From CAILZL01 sp050248275 (GTDB lineage Bacteria > Pseudomonadota > Gammaproteobacteria > Steroidobacterales > Steroidobacteraceae), in the NCBI GenBank assembly GCA_050248275.1, contig JBFWSR010000011.1:38905-102904 (forward strand): 64,000 nucleotides of DNA, read 5' to 3'. Numbering within the stretch: position 1 is the stretch's first letter; each line of letters begins with the position of its first letter. Below the pieces are notes generated by a model, which had not been told where the DNA came from, made no database searches, and saw only the letters and a program-made list of their open reading frames with translations. Positions 54,584-63,904 of this stretch are shown here, one piece after another. Position numbers and translations under genes: made by a program.

Positions 54584-55561
54584 TCAGGCCTGCGACTCGA
54601 TGCGCGGCCCGGGTACGGTAAACGATTGCGCCAATCCCAGCAGAGCCGGTTGCGCACTGTGAATCACATACACCGGTATCGGCTGCAAATAACTTACATA
54701 GCGCCCCTTGCCTTCAAAGCGGGCGCGAAATCCGGAACGCGCAAAGTAATCGCCGAAGCGCGGCACGATACCGCCACCGATATACATCGCCTGGGTGGCG
54801 CCCAGCGTCAACGCCAGATTGCCAGCCACGCCACCCAGCAAATCGCAGAACAACTGCAGCGTCTCGACACACACCGGACAGTTGCCCTGCAAACCGCGTT
54901 CAGTGATGTCGGCTGCTTCGTAAGGTTGAGCCGTGATGCCATCCAGTGCGCACAAAGCCGTATAAAGATTCACCAGTCCCGGCCCCGACAACACCCGCTC
55001 GGCGGAAACATGAGCGAACCGCCGCCACAGTTGCTGCAACACCGCCGCCTCTCGCAGATTGTCCGGCGCCAGACTGACATGCCCCCCCTCGCCTTGCAGC
55101 GGCAACCAGTGCTCGCCCGCGGCAATCAAACCGGAAACGCCCAGTCCGGTACCTGGACCAAGTAACGCGATCGGCGCGCGGGAAACCTGCGCCACCCCAC
55201 CCACCTGCTGCAACTCATGGGACGGCAGATGACGAATGGCCATGGCCAGCGCCGTGAAATCATTCATTACGATCAGGCGTTGCAGACTCAGGGTCTGACG
55301 GAGGGCGTTGATACTGAAGCGCCAGTGATGATTGGTCATGCTGACCTGATCGCCGGACAATGGCGCAGCGATGGCAAAGGCCGCCTCCTGCACCTGTTGC
55401 CGTTCAGCGTTCAAACCGAGGTAATGCTGCACGGCCTGTTCGATGAATGGATAATCCGCGCAATGCAGTTGCAGCTCATCGCGCACGGCCACGCCATCAT
55501 GTATGGCAAAGCGCGCATTGGTGCCGCCAATATCAGCCAGTAATCGCAGTGGTTTGCTCAT
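54584..55561 (-). CDS. glk: glucokinase
   Basis: Phosphorylates glucose to glucose-6-phosphate using ATP. The 325-residue protein belongs to the proteobacterial Glk family: the ATP-phosphate motif LLADIGGTNARFA at residues 7-19, NDFTALAMAI with the catalytic Asp region, LGPGTGLGVSGLI, and GGIVPRF. It follows pgl directly (TGA then ATG with no gap) and forms the glk end of the zwf-pgl-glk set. It lacks the RpiR-type regulator fusion seen in some Burkholderia. Confidence 0.93.
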   Translation of the reverse strand: MSKPLRLLADIGGTNARFAIHDGVAVRDELQLHCADYPFIEQAVQHYLGLNAERQQVQEAAFAIAAPLSGDQVSMTNHHWRFSINALRQTLSLQRLIVMNDFTALAMAIRHLPSHELQQVGGVAQVSRAPIALLGPGTGLGVSGLIAAGEHWLPLQGEGGHVSLAPDNLREAAVLQQLWRRFAHVSAERVLSGPGLVNLYTALCALDGITAQPYEAADITERGLQGNCPVCVETLQLFCDLLGGVAGNLALTLGATQAMYIGGGIVPRFGDYFARSGFRARFEGKGRYVSYLQPIPVYVIHSAQPALLGLAQSFTVPGPRIESQA

Positions 55562-56263
55562 TCAGGGCGACCAGAAAATTTCCACGGGCACGATTTGTTG
55601 ATGCAACACGGCGCGTATCGGCAGCAGTGCAACGGGGCCGTGCTGTCTGGCCGCCTGATAAACCGCCCATTTTTTCTCGCCCTGAATGTGCAGGATGATG
55701 CGCCGCGCATCCAGCAAGGCATTCAAGTTGAAGCTCAGCCGCGCCTGCGGCGCCACCGGCGCCTGCATGGCCACACAGGCAGGCGACTGCGAACTATCGA
55801 GTGCAGCCGTGAGATGCGGCGAATCGGGAAACAACGATGCAGTATGGCCATCATCGCCCATGCCCAGCAACACCACGTCAAAAGGCCGCGGGATGCGCGC
55901 CAAAGCACGCCAGGCCCAGTCGGCGCCCGCAGCAGGTGTGTCCGCCGCATTCTTCAGACTGACAAACTGAGCGGCCGCAGCATGCTGCTGCAACAACTCG
56001 GCACGCACCAGACGCTCGTTACTGGCGGCATCATGTGCATCCACCCAGCGCTCGTCCGCCAGCGTGATCCACACCTTGTCCCAGGGCAGCTTCTCGGTCG
56101 CCAGTTGATTGAACAACGTGACTGGCGTACGGCCACCGGACACCACCAGACTGGCATGACCGCGTGCGGCAATGGCTTCCTGCAACTCCACCTGAATTTC
56201 ACCCGCCAGCGCACGCGCCAGTGCGGCGGCATCCGGGAAACGATGCTCGGGGAGATGCTGCAT
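55562..56263 (-). CDS. pgl: 6-phosphogluconolactonase
   Basis: Hydrolyses 6-phosphogluconolactone to 6-phosphogluconate. The 233-residue DevB-type protein has LVVSGGRTPVTLFNQLA, ITLADERWVDAHDAASNERL and VLLGMGDDGHTASLFPDSPHL, the sugar-phosphate binding signature shared with glucosamine-6-phosphate deaminases. It is 91 bases after zwf and immediately before glk on the same strand. Confidence 0.94.
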   Translation of the reverse strand: MQHLPEHRFPDAAALARALAGEIQVELQEAIAARGHASLVVSGGRTPVTLFNQLATEKLPWDKVWITLADERWVDAHDAASNERLVRAELLQQHAAAAQFVSLKNAADTPAAGADWAWRALARIPRPFDVVLLGMGDDGHTASLFPDSPHLTAALDSSQSPACVAMQAPVAPQARLSFNLNALLDARRIILHIQGEKKWAVYQAARQHGPVALLPIRAVLHQQIVPVEIFWSP

Positions 56264-56354
56264 GATGAATACCCGTCGGTGATCCAGAGCGACGGCTTGA
56301 TCTTAGCAGGTTGATTTGGCGGCACAGCAGCGCGCGGGCGCGGTTTCCCGAAAC

Positions 56355-57815
56355 CTACAATTCGTCAGACCAGGCCAGTCCTTCGCGACTGATCAGCGCG
56401 CTCGATGCCGAAGGTCCCCAGCTACCCGCCGTATACAGCTTGAGCGGTTCCTCAAAGTGCTGCCAACTGGCGCGGATGGGATCGATCCAGCGCCAGGCCG
56501 CATCCAGTTCGTCACGACGCATGAACAATGTGAGATTGCCTTTCACCACATCCATCAACAGACGTTCATACGCATCCAGATGGCGCTGCTTTTGCGAATC
56601 GTTCAGATCCAGACCCAGATTCACCGGTTTCAGGCGAATGCCTTCTCCCGGACTCTTGGCCAGCAAGGTCAGCGTGATGTTTTCATCCGGCTGCAGACGA
56701 ATCACCAGACGATTGCTGGCGCGATCCGACATGGGCAACTCGAAAATGGAATGCGGCACATCTTCAAAGGTCACCACAATTTCGGCCAGTTGATCCTGCA
56801 TGCGCTTGCCGGTACGCAGATAAAACGGCACGCCAGCCCAGCGCCAGGAATCAATCTGCGCCCGCAGCGCGACAAAGGTTTCGGTGGTGCTATCCGCCGC
56901 CACACCCGTCTCTTCGAGATAACCCACCACTGGCTGGCCGGCAATGGCTCCCGCTTTGTATTGAGCACGCACCGTATTCTCTATCGCTTCACGGCCGCTT
57001 AACGGGCGCAGCGCGCGCAACACCTTGAGCTTTTCATCGCGCACGTCGTCGGGCTTGCTGGTGGATGGCGGCTCCATGGCCATGATGCACAGCAACTGCA
57101 ACAGATGGTTCTGCACCATGTCGCGCAACGCGCCGGTCTTGTCATAGAACGCGGCGCGAGCCTCCACGCCAATCTGTTCGGCCACTGTGATCTGCACATG
57201 ACGGATACGGCCGCGCTGCCACAATGGCTCGAACAGGGCATTGCCGAAACGCAGCGCCATCAGATTCTGCACCGGCTCCTTGCCCAGATAGTGATCTATG
57301 CGATAAATCTGATCCTCGTTGAATGCCGCACCCACCTGTTGATTGATAAGCTGTGCCGATGCCAGATCGTGTCCCAGCGGTTTTTCCAGCACCACGCGCG
57401 ACCTGGGCGTCACCAGCTCAAACAATTGCAAGCGGGTGCAGATATCCACGAACAGCAGCGGCGACGTGGACAGAAAGAACACGCGCACTGCCTGATCGCG
57501 TCCCTGCAGGCGCTGCTTGAGTTGCGCAAAATCTTCATCGACGCGCGCATCGAGCTTCAGATAGTCCAATTGCGCGACGAACCGCAGCCATGCCACCGGA
57601 TCGAAGTCAGCGCCAACCCGATTGCGCACCGGATCTTCAATGCGCGCGATGAACTCTTCACGGCTGCAGTCGATATTGGACACGCCAATGACGCGCGATT
57701 GCGCATCGAACTGTCCGGCCGCATGACGCCGATACAGCGCCGGCAACAACTTGCGCGTGGCCAGGTCGCCGGTCGCGCCCGCCAATACGATGTCAAAGGT
57801 TTCCTGTACCGCCAT
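56355..57815 (-). CDS. zwf: glucose-6-phosphate dehydrogenase
   Basis: Oxidises glucose-6-phosphate to 6-phosphogluconolactone with NAD(P)+. The 486-residue length is normal. The coenzyme-binding fingerprint GATGDLATRKLLPALYR is at 13-29, the active-site signature RIDHYLGKE is present, and the conserved FGNALFEPLW follows. It is the first gene of the zwf-pgl-glk operon and diverges from edd across the 322-base gap described separately. Confidence 0.97.
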   Translation of the reverse strand: MAVQETFDIVLAGATGDLATRKLLPALYRRHAAGQFDAQSRVIGVSNIDCSREEFIARIEDPVRNRVGADFDPVAWLRFVAQLDYLKLDARVDEDFAQLKQRLQGRDQAVRVFFLSTSPLLFVDICTRLQLFELVTPRSRVVLEKPLGHDLASAQLINQQVGAAFNEDQIYRIDHYLGKEPVQNLMALRFGNALFEPLWQRGRIRHVQITVAEQIGVEARAAFYDKTGALRDMVQNHLLQLLCIMAMEPPSTSKPDDVRDEKLKVLRALRPLSGREAIENTVRAQYKAGAIAGQPVVGYLEETGVAADSTTETFVALRAQIDSWRWAGVPFYLRTGKRMQDQLAEIVVTFEDVPHSIFELPMSDRASNRLVIRLQPDENITLTLLAKSPGEGIRLKPVNLGLDLNDSQKQRHLDAYERLLMDVVKGNLTLFMRRDELDAAWRWIDPIRASWQHFEEPLKLYTAGSWGPSASSALISREGLAWSDEL

Positions 57816-58137
57816 ATCGTTCTCCAGCCCAAAACGCTCTGAGCATCAACAGCACACTCGTGCATCGAACGTGCCGGAAAGCGGCCGCAGTTCTCCGCTC
57901 ATGCAGCGCAGCAGTTGTGCTGTTGTGGCGCATGTCAATAAAAACACGAACTGATTCAGTGCACTTTCAGGCAAGACATCCCTGATCTGCCAGCAACCAA
58001 GCTACAACCTCATCATGGCACTACCATGACCACTGAATGTTTGCTTTACTCTGTGCACTTCGCATTCATTGGCGTGATGCATACCAGTGTATGTTCCTGG
58101 ATGCGCAACGCGATCTGCTTTTACGACCGAGGCCATT
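57816..58137. promoter_or_regulatory. divergent zwf/edd control region with two dyads
   Basis: This 322-base gene-free region contains two perfect dyads: CATGG-CACTA-CCATG at 58014-58028 and CATAC-CAGT-GTATG at 58080-58093. The second lies about 45 bases before the edd start and could be an operator or the stem of a short RNA hairpin. No match to the published HexR palindrome (TGTA-type arms around an AT-rich centre) was seen. Which sugar regulator acts here is not readable from the sequence. Confidence 0.5.
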
Positions 58138-59973
58138 GTGACCACAAACCCGCATGTCGCCTTGCATCCCCGCATTGCAGAAGTCACTGCGCGCATCAGC
58201 ATACGCAGCAGCCACAGCAGAAAAGAATATCTGCAGCGCATGCAGGCGGCGCGTGCGCAGGGACCGGCGCGCGCACAACTGGCCTGTACCAATCTTGCTC
58301 ATGGCTTTGCCGCAGCCGATGCCCCGGACAAGCAACAACTCAAATCGGGACGCTGGCCCAACATCGCCATCATCTCCGCCTACAACGACATGCTGTCGGC
58401 GCACCGGCCGCTGGAGCGCTATCCGCAACTGATCAAACTCGCGGCGCGCGAGGCGGGCGCGGTGGCGCAATTCGCCGGCGGCGTGCCTGCCATGTGCGAT
58501 GGCGTGACGCAGGGACAATCCGGCATGGAGCTGTCGCTGTTCAGCCGCGATGTCATCGCCATGGCCACTGCCATTGCGCTGTCGCACAACATGTTCGACG
58601 CGGCATTGTGTCTGGGCGTATGCGACAAGATCGTGCCGGGCCTGTTCATCGGCGCACTGTCGTTCGGTCATCTGCCTGTCATTTTCGTACCGGGCGGCCC
58701 GATGCCTTCCGGCATTCCCAACAAGGAAAAAGCCCGCATCCGCCAGTTGTTTGCCGAAGGCAAGGTGGGTCGCGATGCGCTGCTGGAGTCGGAAGCGCAG
58801 AGCTATCACACCGAAGGCACCTGCACCTTCTATGGCACCGCCAACAGCAATCAGATGTTGATGGAAATAATGGGCCTGCATCTGCCGGGCAGCGCCTTCA
58901 TTCCACCGAACACGCCTTTGCGCGATGCGCTGACCAGCGCCGCCGCCAGACGGGTTGCGCACATGACTGCGCTGGGCGATCGCTACCTGCCGATGGCCGG
59001 GATGATTGACGAACGCGCCATCGTCAACGCCATCATCGGTCTGCTGGCCACCGGCGGCTCGACCAACCACACGTTGCATCTGGTGGCCATGGCCAGGGCG
59101 GCGGGCATCCTGATCAACTGGGATGACTTCAGCGATCTGTCGGAAGTCATTCCACTGCTGACCCGCGTTTATCCCAACGGCAGCGCCGACGTGAATCATT
59201 TCCATGCTGCCGGCGGCATGGGATTTCTGATTCGCGAGTTGTTGCATGCCGGTCTGTTGCATGGCGATGTCAACACCGTGATGGGTGCGGGCCTGCAACA
59301 TTTTGCACAGGAGCCGTTTCTGACCGACACCGGTCTTGAATGGCGCGCCGCGCCCGATGCCAGCGGTGACTTGCAGGTCCTGCGTCCAGCCAGCAATCCT
59401 TTCAGCAATGATGGCGGTTTGAAACTGCTGCACGGCAATCTGGGTCGTGCTGTCATCAAGACTTCATCGGTCAAACCCGAACATCGCGTGGTCACGGCGC
59501 CGGCGCTGGTGTTCAACGATCAACTCGATGTGGTGCAGGCCTTCAAGGCCGGCAAGCTCGCGCGCGACTTTGTCGCCGTGGTGCGTTATCAAGGACCGCG
59601 CGCCAATGGCATGCCGGAGCTGCATCAACTGACGCCGGCCCTGAGTTCATTGCAGGACAAGGGCTTTCATGTCGCGCTGGTCACTGATGGCCGCATGTCG
59701 GGCGCTTCCGGCACCGTGCCTGCCGCGATTCACGTCACGCCGGAGTGTTTGAATAACGGTCCACTGCGTCATGTACGCGATGGCGACCTGATTCATCTCG
59801 ACAGCAATCACGGCATCCTGGAAGCACGCGTGCCCGCAGAACAATGGCAGGCGCGCCAGGAAGCCACGCCCGATCTGTCGCACAACGCCCATGGCATGGG
59901 CCGCGAATTGTTTGGCAGCTTCCGCGCAGTCGCCGACGATGCCGAAGCAGGCGCCGGCAGTTTTGGCATCTGA
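58138..59973 (+). CDS. edd: phosphogluconate dehydratase
   Basis: Dehydrates 6-phosphogluconate to KDPG, the defining Entner-Doudoroff step, using a [4Fe-4S] or [2Fe-2S] cluster. The 611-residue protein has the IlvD/Edd marks MCDGVTQGQSGMELSLFSRD, VCDKIVPGLFIGAL (cluster Cys), GTCTFYGTANSNQML (cluster Cys) and DGRMSGASGTVPAAIHVTPE. The GTG at 58138 with GAGG upstream gives the expected N-terminus; an ATG at 58087 is possible but adds unusual residues. It is followed by eda after 34 bases. Confidence 0.96.
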   Translation: MTTNPHVALHPRIAEVTARISIRSSHSRKEYLQRMQAARAQGPARAQLACTNLAHGFAAADAPDKQQLKSGRWPNIAIISAYNDMLSAHRPLERYPQLIKLAAREAGAVAQFAGGVPAMCDGVTQGQSGMELSLFSRDVIAMATAIALSHNMFDAALCLGVCDKIVPGLFIGALSFGHLPVIFVPGGPMPSGIPNKEKARIRQLFAEGKVGRDALLESEAQSYHTEGTCTFYGTANSNQMLMEIMGLHLPGSAFIPPNTPLRDALTSAAARRVAHMTALGDRYLPMAGMIDERAIVNAIIGLLATGGSTNHTLHLVAMARAAGILINWDDFSDLSEVIPLLTRVYPNGSADVNHFHAAGGMGFLIRELLHAGLLHGDVNTVMGAGLQHFAQEPFLTDTGLEWRAAPDASGDLQVLRPASNPFSNDGGLKLLHGNLGRAVIKTSSVKPEHRVVTAPALVFNDQLDVVQAFKAGKLARDFVAVVRYQGPRANGMPELHQLTPALSSLQDKGFHVALVTDGRMSGASGTVPAAIHVTPECLNNGPLRHVRDGDLIHLDSNHGILEARVPAEQWQARQEATPDLSHNAHGMGRELFGSFRAVADDAEAGAGSFGI

Positions 59974-60007
59974 TCAACCTCATCGCTCAATGAAGAATCC
60001 AGCAACC

Positions 60008-60640
60008 ATGAACATTCGCGACATCATGAAAGCAGCGCCGGTCATTCCGGTGCTGATCATCGAACGCCTGGAACAGGCAGCGCCGCTGGCACAGGCATTG
60101 TGTGCCGGCGGGTTGCGCGTGCTGGAAGTCACGCTGCGCACGCCAGTGGCGCTGGCAGCCATTACCGCCATGCGCAAAGCCGCGCCCGATGCCATCGTCG
60201 GTGTGGGTACGCTGACCCGGCCTGAAGATTTTCCGGCAGCCGAACAGGCAGGCGCACAGTTCGGCGTCTCGCCCGGCCTGACGCCGGAACTGGTTCAGGC
60301 CTCGCGCACCGTGAAATTTCCATTGCTGCCCGGCGTGATGACGCCTGCCGAAGTGATTGCCGCACGCCTGCAAGGATTTACTGCGCTGAAGTTATTTCCC
60401 GCCATGCAGGCTGGCGGTATCGGCATGCTGAAAGCACTCGCCTCGCCTTTCAATGATGTGATCTTCTGCCCCACGGGCGGCATCACCCGCGAATCCGCGC
60501 CTGATTTTCTGGCGCTGCCGAATGTCGCCTGCGTGGGCGGATCATGGGTGGCGCCCGCCAAGTTGATGGATGCCGGCGACTGGCAGGGTATTGAAAAGCT
60601 GGCGCGCGAAGCCTCCCTGCTGCCGAGAAATCAATTTTAA
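60008..60640 (+). CDS. eda: KDPG aldolase
   Basis: Splits KDPG to pyruvate and glyceraldehyde-3-phosphate through a Schiff base. The 210-residue TIM-barrel protein has the catalytic Lys128 in FTALKLFPA, Glu40 in LEVTLRT, and the GVGTLTRPEDF, FGVSPGLTPEL and CPTGGI blocks. The ATG at 60008 is favoured; an ATG at 59990 is also in frame. With edd it completes the Entner-Doudoroff pathway. Confidence 0.95.
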   Translation: MNIRDIMKAAPVIPVLIIERLEQAAPLAQALCAGGLRVLEVTLRTPVALAAITAMRKAAPDAIVGVGTLTRPEDFPAAEQAGAQFGVSPGLTPELVQASRTVKFPLLPGVMTPAEVIAARLQGFTALKLFPAMQAGGIGMLKALASPFNDVIFCPTGGITRESAPDFLALPNVACVGGSWVAPAKLMDAGDWQGIEKLAREASLLPRNQF

Positions 60641-60678
60641 ATTTCTCCACGGAACAGATTCCGTCAAACGACCGCTGA

Positions 60679-60694
60679 CGTGATGCAGCTCACG
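60679..60694. promoter_or_regulatory. CRP/FNR-like dyad upstream of the repeat protein gene
   Basis: CGTGA-TGCAGC-TCACG has perfect five-base arms with a six-base centre, the layout of CRP sites (TGTGA-N6-TCACA), with four of five arm bases matching on each side. It lies about 115 bases before the ATG at 60810. Occurrence by chance cannot be excluded. Confidence 0.35.
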
Positions 60695-60809
60695 CTTGAT
60701 GCGGAAAATTTACCGGGGGCGCGTCAACCGTTTCCACATGGCCTCGTTGTTACAGTCATCCGGATAACGAACCGACTGCCAACCAACGATCCTGACTGGA
60801 GACCAGACA

Positions 60810-61736
60810 ATGAATATCCTGAGCCAATCCATCCGCAAACTGCTGTCCGTCACCGCCCTGAGCATGCCGCTGGTGCTGGGCATGATGAGCCATGAAGCAG
60901 CAGCAGCCGACCGCAAAGTCGTGCGTACCGGCGTCAACGGTCATACGATGCAGCGCCAGACCATGCGTACGCATCAAAGCGGCACCTATACATCGAACAC
61001 TACTCGCACCGGCGTCAATGGCGCAGTAACCACACGCGAAAGCGTTGGCGTACTCGACAAGGAAGCGGGCACCTGGAACCGCAATGCCACCACCACGGGC
61101 CCGAATGGCAAGACCAGCACACTGAATGCGGAAGTTGTAAAGACGGATAACGGTTACACGCGCTCAGCCACACGCGTCGGCCCCAATGGTCAGACGGCCA
61201 CCGCCAACACGGAAATGGTGCGCACTGAAAATGGCCGCTCGATTGACACTGCTTTCACCGGTCCGAATGGCAAGACCACTACGCGCTCTACCGATGTGGT
61301 ACGTACCGATACGGGCAGTGAGCGCAACACGGTAATTACCGGCCCCAACGGCAAGAGCGCCACGGCCAACACCGTAGTCACCCGCACCGAAAATGGCGCA
61401 ACCAGCAACACGGTCATCACGGGCCCGAACGGCCAGACCCTGACCCGTCAAGGCGAAACCAGCTATGACCCGGACACCAAAACGCTGACCCGGAGCGCCA
61501 CCGTCACCGGCCCTGAAGGCAGGACTTCAACCTTCAACAGCACCGCCACACGCACCGAAGACGGCTATGTGCGTGACGCAACCCGTACCGGGCCGAACGG
61601 CAACACCGTCACCACCAATACGGTAAGCAACTATGATCCTGAAACCAAAACTGCCACACGCAACACGACAGTCACGGGTCCGAATGGTCAGACTGGCAGC
61701 AGTGTAACGACCCGAACCTTCACGCCTGCTCCGTAA
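60810..61736 (+). CDS. secreted protein of ten TGPNG-type tandem repeats
   Basis: The 308-residue protein has a signal peptide (SMPLVLGMMSHEAAAA) and then ten repeats of about 27 residues, each centred on T-G-(P/V)-N/E-G followed by Thr-rich beta-like sequence (for example VITGPNGKSATANT and TVTGPEGRTSTFNS). The product is rich in Thr, Asn and Gly and has no cysteine. Such repeats suggest a beta-solenoid or fibre on the cell surface. It is followed by a strong terminator. No family name is claimed. Confidence 0.85.
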   Translation: MNILSQSIRKLLSVTALSMPLVLGMMSHEAAAADRKVVRTGVNGHTMQRQTMRTHQSGTYTSNTTRTGVNGAVTTRESVGVLDKEAGTWNRNATTTGPNGKTSTLNAEVVKTDNGYTRSATRVGPNGQTATANTEMVRTENGRSIDTAFTGPNGKTTTRSTDVVRTDTGSERNTVITGPNGKSATANTVVTRTENGATSNTVITGPNGQTLTRQGETSYDPDTKTLTRSATVTGPEGRTSTFNSTATRTEDGYVRDATRTGPNGNTVTTNTVSNYDPETKTATRNTTVTGPNGQTGSSVTTRTFTPAP

Positions 61737-61757
61737 CTCATTTACCTCTTGTACTGC

Positions 61758-61789
61758 GCAGGCGCTTTCACTTGAAAGCGCCTGCTTTT
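61758..61789 (+). terminator. rho-independent terminator after the repeat protein gene
   Basis: GCAGGCGCTTTC at 61758-61769 pairs perfectly with GAAAGCGCCTGC at 61774-61785 around the loop ACTT, followed by four T residues. The 12-bp stem begins 22 bases after the stop codon. Confidence 0.9.
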
Positions 61790-61841
61790 CCTGGCTCACA
61801 TTTCATAGATGACGATTCAATCTTCAGCTCACGGAACCCCT

Positions 61842-62786
61842 ATGTCCGCATCAAAAAAGCATCTGCTAAGCGGCGCTGCCTGCCTCGCTTTACTGGGCAT
61901 GGTTTCGCTCAGCCATGCCGACGAAAATGACAGCTACGTCTCCGCCATGCGCTATGTCTCCCTGGATACGCAACGCGACAACGCGGATTCGCAACAGTTT
62001 TCAGGCACCGGCAGTTTCACGCTGGGCAAATATGTGTGGCTGCAAGGCACGCTCGGCAGGATCAATGACAGCAACTCAGCCAGTCTGGGCGATTTGAAAA
62101 ACTATGGCTTCGGCGCCGGCCTCAAGGGCGAGCACTTGCAATTCACCGCTGATTTCAGCCACTACAGAAGCGATGGCAGCTTCAGGCAGCGCGATGTCAA
62201 TGCGGCGCTGGACTGGCATGAAGAACGTTTTTCGCTGGGACTGGACCTTTTTCATCGCAGCACCGACAACAGCATTGACGCCACCCGCAGCTTTCCGACG
62301 CTCGGCCTGACCAATGTCGCCCTGCATGTGGATGAAAACCTTACCGGCAATGGTTTCGGTGCACACGCCACTTTTGACATCACCGAACAACTCAGCCTGT
62401 CGCTGGGCGGCATGGGCTACAGCTACGACAGCGACTATCAACTGACATCCAGCACCAACCCGATATTGATACGCCGTCTGCTGGCCAAACACCCCACTCT
62501 TTCACAACTGGTTTATCTCAACAACTCGGGCATCACGCGCTCGCTGGCGCTGCTCGACAACAGCTTCCATCTTGGCTTGAGCTATCAGTTCAGCGCCGCG
62601 CTGCTGTCGGCGCAATACCTGCGCGATACGGCCCTGGACAGCGATGTCGTCACCAATACGGCGATGCTCGATGCTTCGATACTGGTTGGCGATCACTGGA
62701 TAGTCGCGCCGGCCATTGGTCAGTCAAAGAGCGATCAGGCAGAGCGCGTCACCTTTGGCGGCCTGTCGGTCAGTTATAACTGGTAG
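61842..62786 (+). CDS. outer-membrane beta-barrel-like protein
   Basis: The 314-residue product has a signal peptide (ending SLSHA) and a series of alternating amphipathic strands (GSFTLGKYVWLQGTLGRI, AALDWHEERFSLGLDLFHRS, FHLGLSYQFSAALLSAQYL) ending SVSYNW, an aromatic C-terminus typical of barrel proteins. An ATG at 61809 is also in frame, but the later one gives a proper signal peptide. No exact family is seen. It follows the repeat protein gene after the terminator. Confidence 0.75.
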   Translation: MSASKKHLLSGAACLALLGMVSLSHADENDSYVSAMRYVSLDTQRDNADSQQFSGTGSFTLGKYVWLQGTLGRINDSNSASLGDLKNYGFGAGLKGEHLQFTADFSHYRSDGSFRQRDVNAALDWHEERFSLGLDLFHRSTDNSIDATRSFPTLGLTNVALHVDENLTGNGFGAHATFDITEQLSLSLGGMGYSYDSDYQLTSSTNPILIRRLLAKHPTLSQLVYLNNSGITRSLALLDNSFHLGLSYQFSAALLSAQYLRDTALDSDVVTNTAMLDASILVGDHWIVAPAIGQSKSDQAERVTFGGLSVSYNW

Positions 62787-62873
62787 CTGCCCGACTGCCA
62801 CATGACCCGGAGGATGACTGGACGGCCCGGACTGCTACACTAGTCGCCCTTTCCACCACGTTGAGGTCGAGCC

Positions 62874-63434
62874 ATGAGCCTGTCGTTGCGCGAGCAATTG
62901 CTGGCAGCCGGTCTGGTCAGCTCCAAACAGGCCAAGCAGGCCGACCAGCAGAAACGCCAGCAGGTCAAACACCAGCAAAAGACCCAGCCTCGACCGCAAC
63001 CCGCTGCGGCTAACGCTCAACAACTGGCGCAGCAGCAGGCTCAGGCGGCAAAGATTGCGCGCGACAAGGAACTCAACCGGCAACGTCAGGAACAACGAGA
63101 ACGCCAGGCCAAACTGGCCGAGATTCGCCAGATCGTCGAACAAAACCGCATTCCGCGGGTGGACAGCGAGGACTACTTCAACTTCGTGCACAAGAACAAG
63201 GTGCACCGCATCGCCGTCGATGCCGCCCTGCGCGAACGCATCACCAGCGGCCAGGTGATCATCGTGCGCTACGGCAAGTTCTATGCGCCCGTATTGCCCG
63301 ACATCGCCGAGAAAGTGCGCGAACGCGATGCAGGCTCAGTGGTGGATCTGAATGCGCAACTCAGCAGCGCCGAAGCCCCGGCTGAAGATGACCCTTACAA
63401 GGACTTTGCGGTGCCGGATGATTTGATGTGGTGA
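62874..63434 (+). CDS. DUF2058 family nucleoprotein/polynucleotide-associated protein
   Basis: The 186-residue protein starts LREQLLAAGLVSSKQAKQAD and has a long Gln/Arg/Lys-rich coiled-coil-like middle and a conserved end (IPRVDSEDYFNFVHKNKVHR, DDPYKDFAVPDDLMW). This matches YaiL/DUF2058, a family of small proteins of unknown role often tagged as nucleic-acid associated. GAGG lies about eight bases before the ATG. Confidence 0.9.
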   Translation: MSLSLREQLLAAGLVSSKQAKQADQQKRQQVKHQQKTQPRPQPAAANAQQLAQQQAQAAKIARDKELNRQRQEQRERQAKLAEIRQIVEQNRIPRVDSEDYFNFVHKNKVHRIAVDAALRERITSGQVIIVRYGKFYAPVLPDIAEKVRERDAGSVVDLNAQLSSAEAPAEDDPYKDFAVPDDLMW

Positions 63435-63538
63435 GGGACGGTGATTAACGTTTGAATTCAGCCGCCGCCGGAGGCGGTCGGCTGGAATGATTGGTTGGGC
63501 CTGACAGTGGTCAAGTGCCTGACTGCCTCACTCATTGT

Positions 63539-63904
63539 TTAGGAGACTTTCCATGTATGGATTGAATCTCCGGCGATGTGCGACCACGCGTGAATATTCA
63601 ACGCACCAGAAGGCTGCCAGTTGAGCTGCTTAATAAAGCCCGGAGCTTGAACATGCGCAATGAACTCTTGGCCGCTCTCGACGTTAAAGACTACTGCTCT
63701 GGTCTCGGGGGGAGACCACTTTGTCAGCTCTTCTGCGGCAAGGTATTTGGAATCGGAACTAAACGAGACTAGTTCACCGAAAGAGCGGCCAACCGTTTGG
63801 CAGGGCGAGTTAGAAATTTTTAAAGAAGCGAATTGCGGGCTTCCCATTCTAATTTCATAGAAGTCCCCGCGCATCACTAGATACCTGTTATCGGGTGAGT
63901 TCAT
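63539..63904 (-). CDS. beta-propeller-like hypothetical protein, possibly a fragment
   Basis: The 121-residue frame contains two propeller-blade-like motifs (SPDNRYLVMRG and SSDSKYLAAEE) and ends WKVS. Base composition is more AT-rich than its neighbours. Its ATG lies in the TGA of a 27-codon open frame just upstream (63901-63984), so the true gene may begin in that frame and be shifted by one base. No function assigned. Confidence 0.5.
   Translation of the reverse strand: MNSPDNRYLVMRGDFYEIRMGSPQFASLKISNSPCQTVGRSFGELVSFSSDSKYLAAEELTKWSPPETRAVVFNVESGQEFIAHVQAPGFIKQLNWQPSGALNIHAWSHIAGDSIHTWKVS

Noticed and set aside
58066..59433. Long open frame (455 codons) on the minus strand opposite edd
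   Set aside because: edd is fully conserved on the plus strand; the antisense frame is His/Gln/Arg-rich low-complexity sequence typical of a shadow of GC-rich coding DNA.
60649..60664. Short hairpin ACGGAA-CAGA-TTCCGT after eda as terminator
   Set aside because: Only a six-base stem and no T-tract follows.
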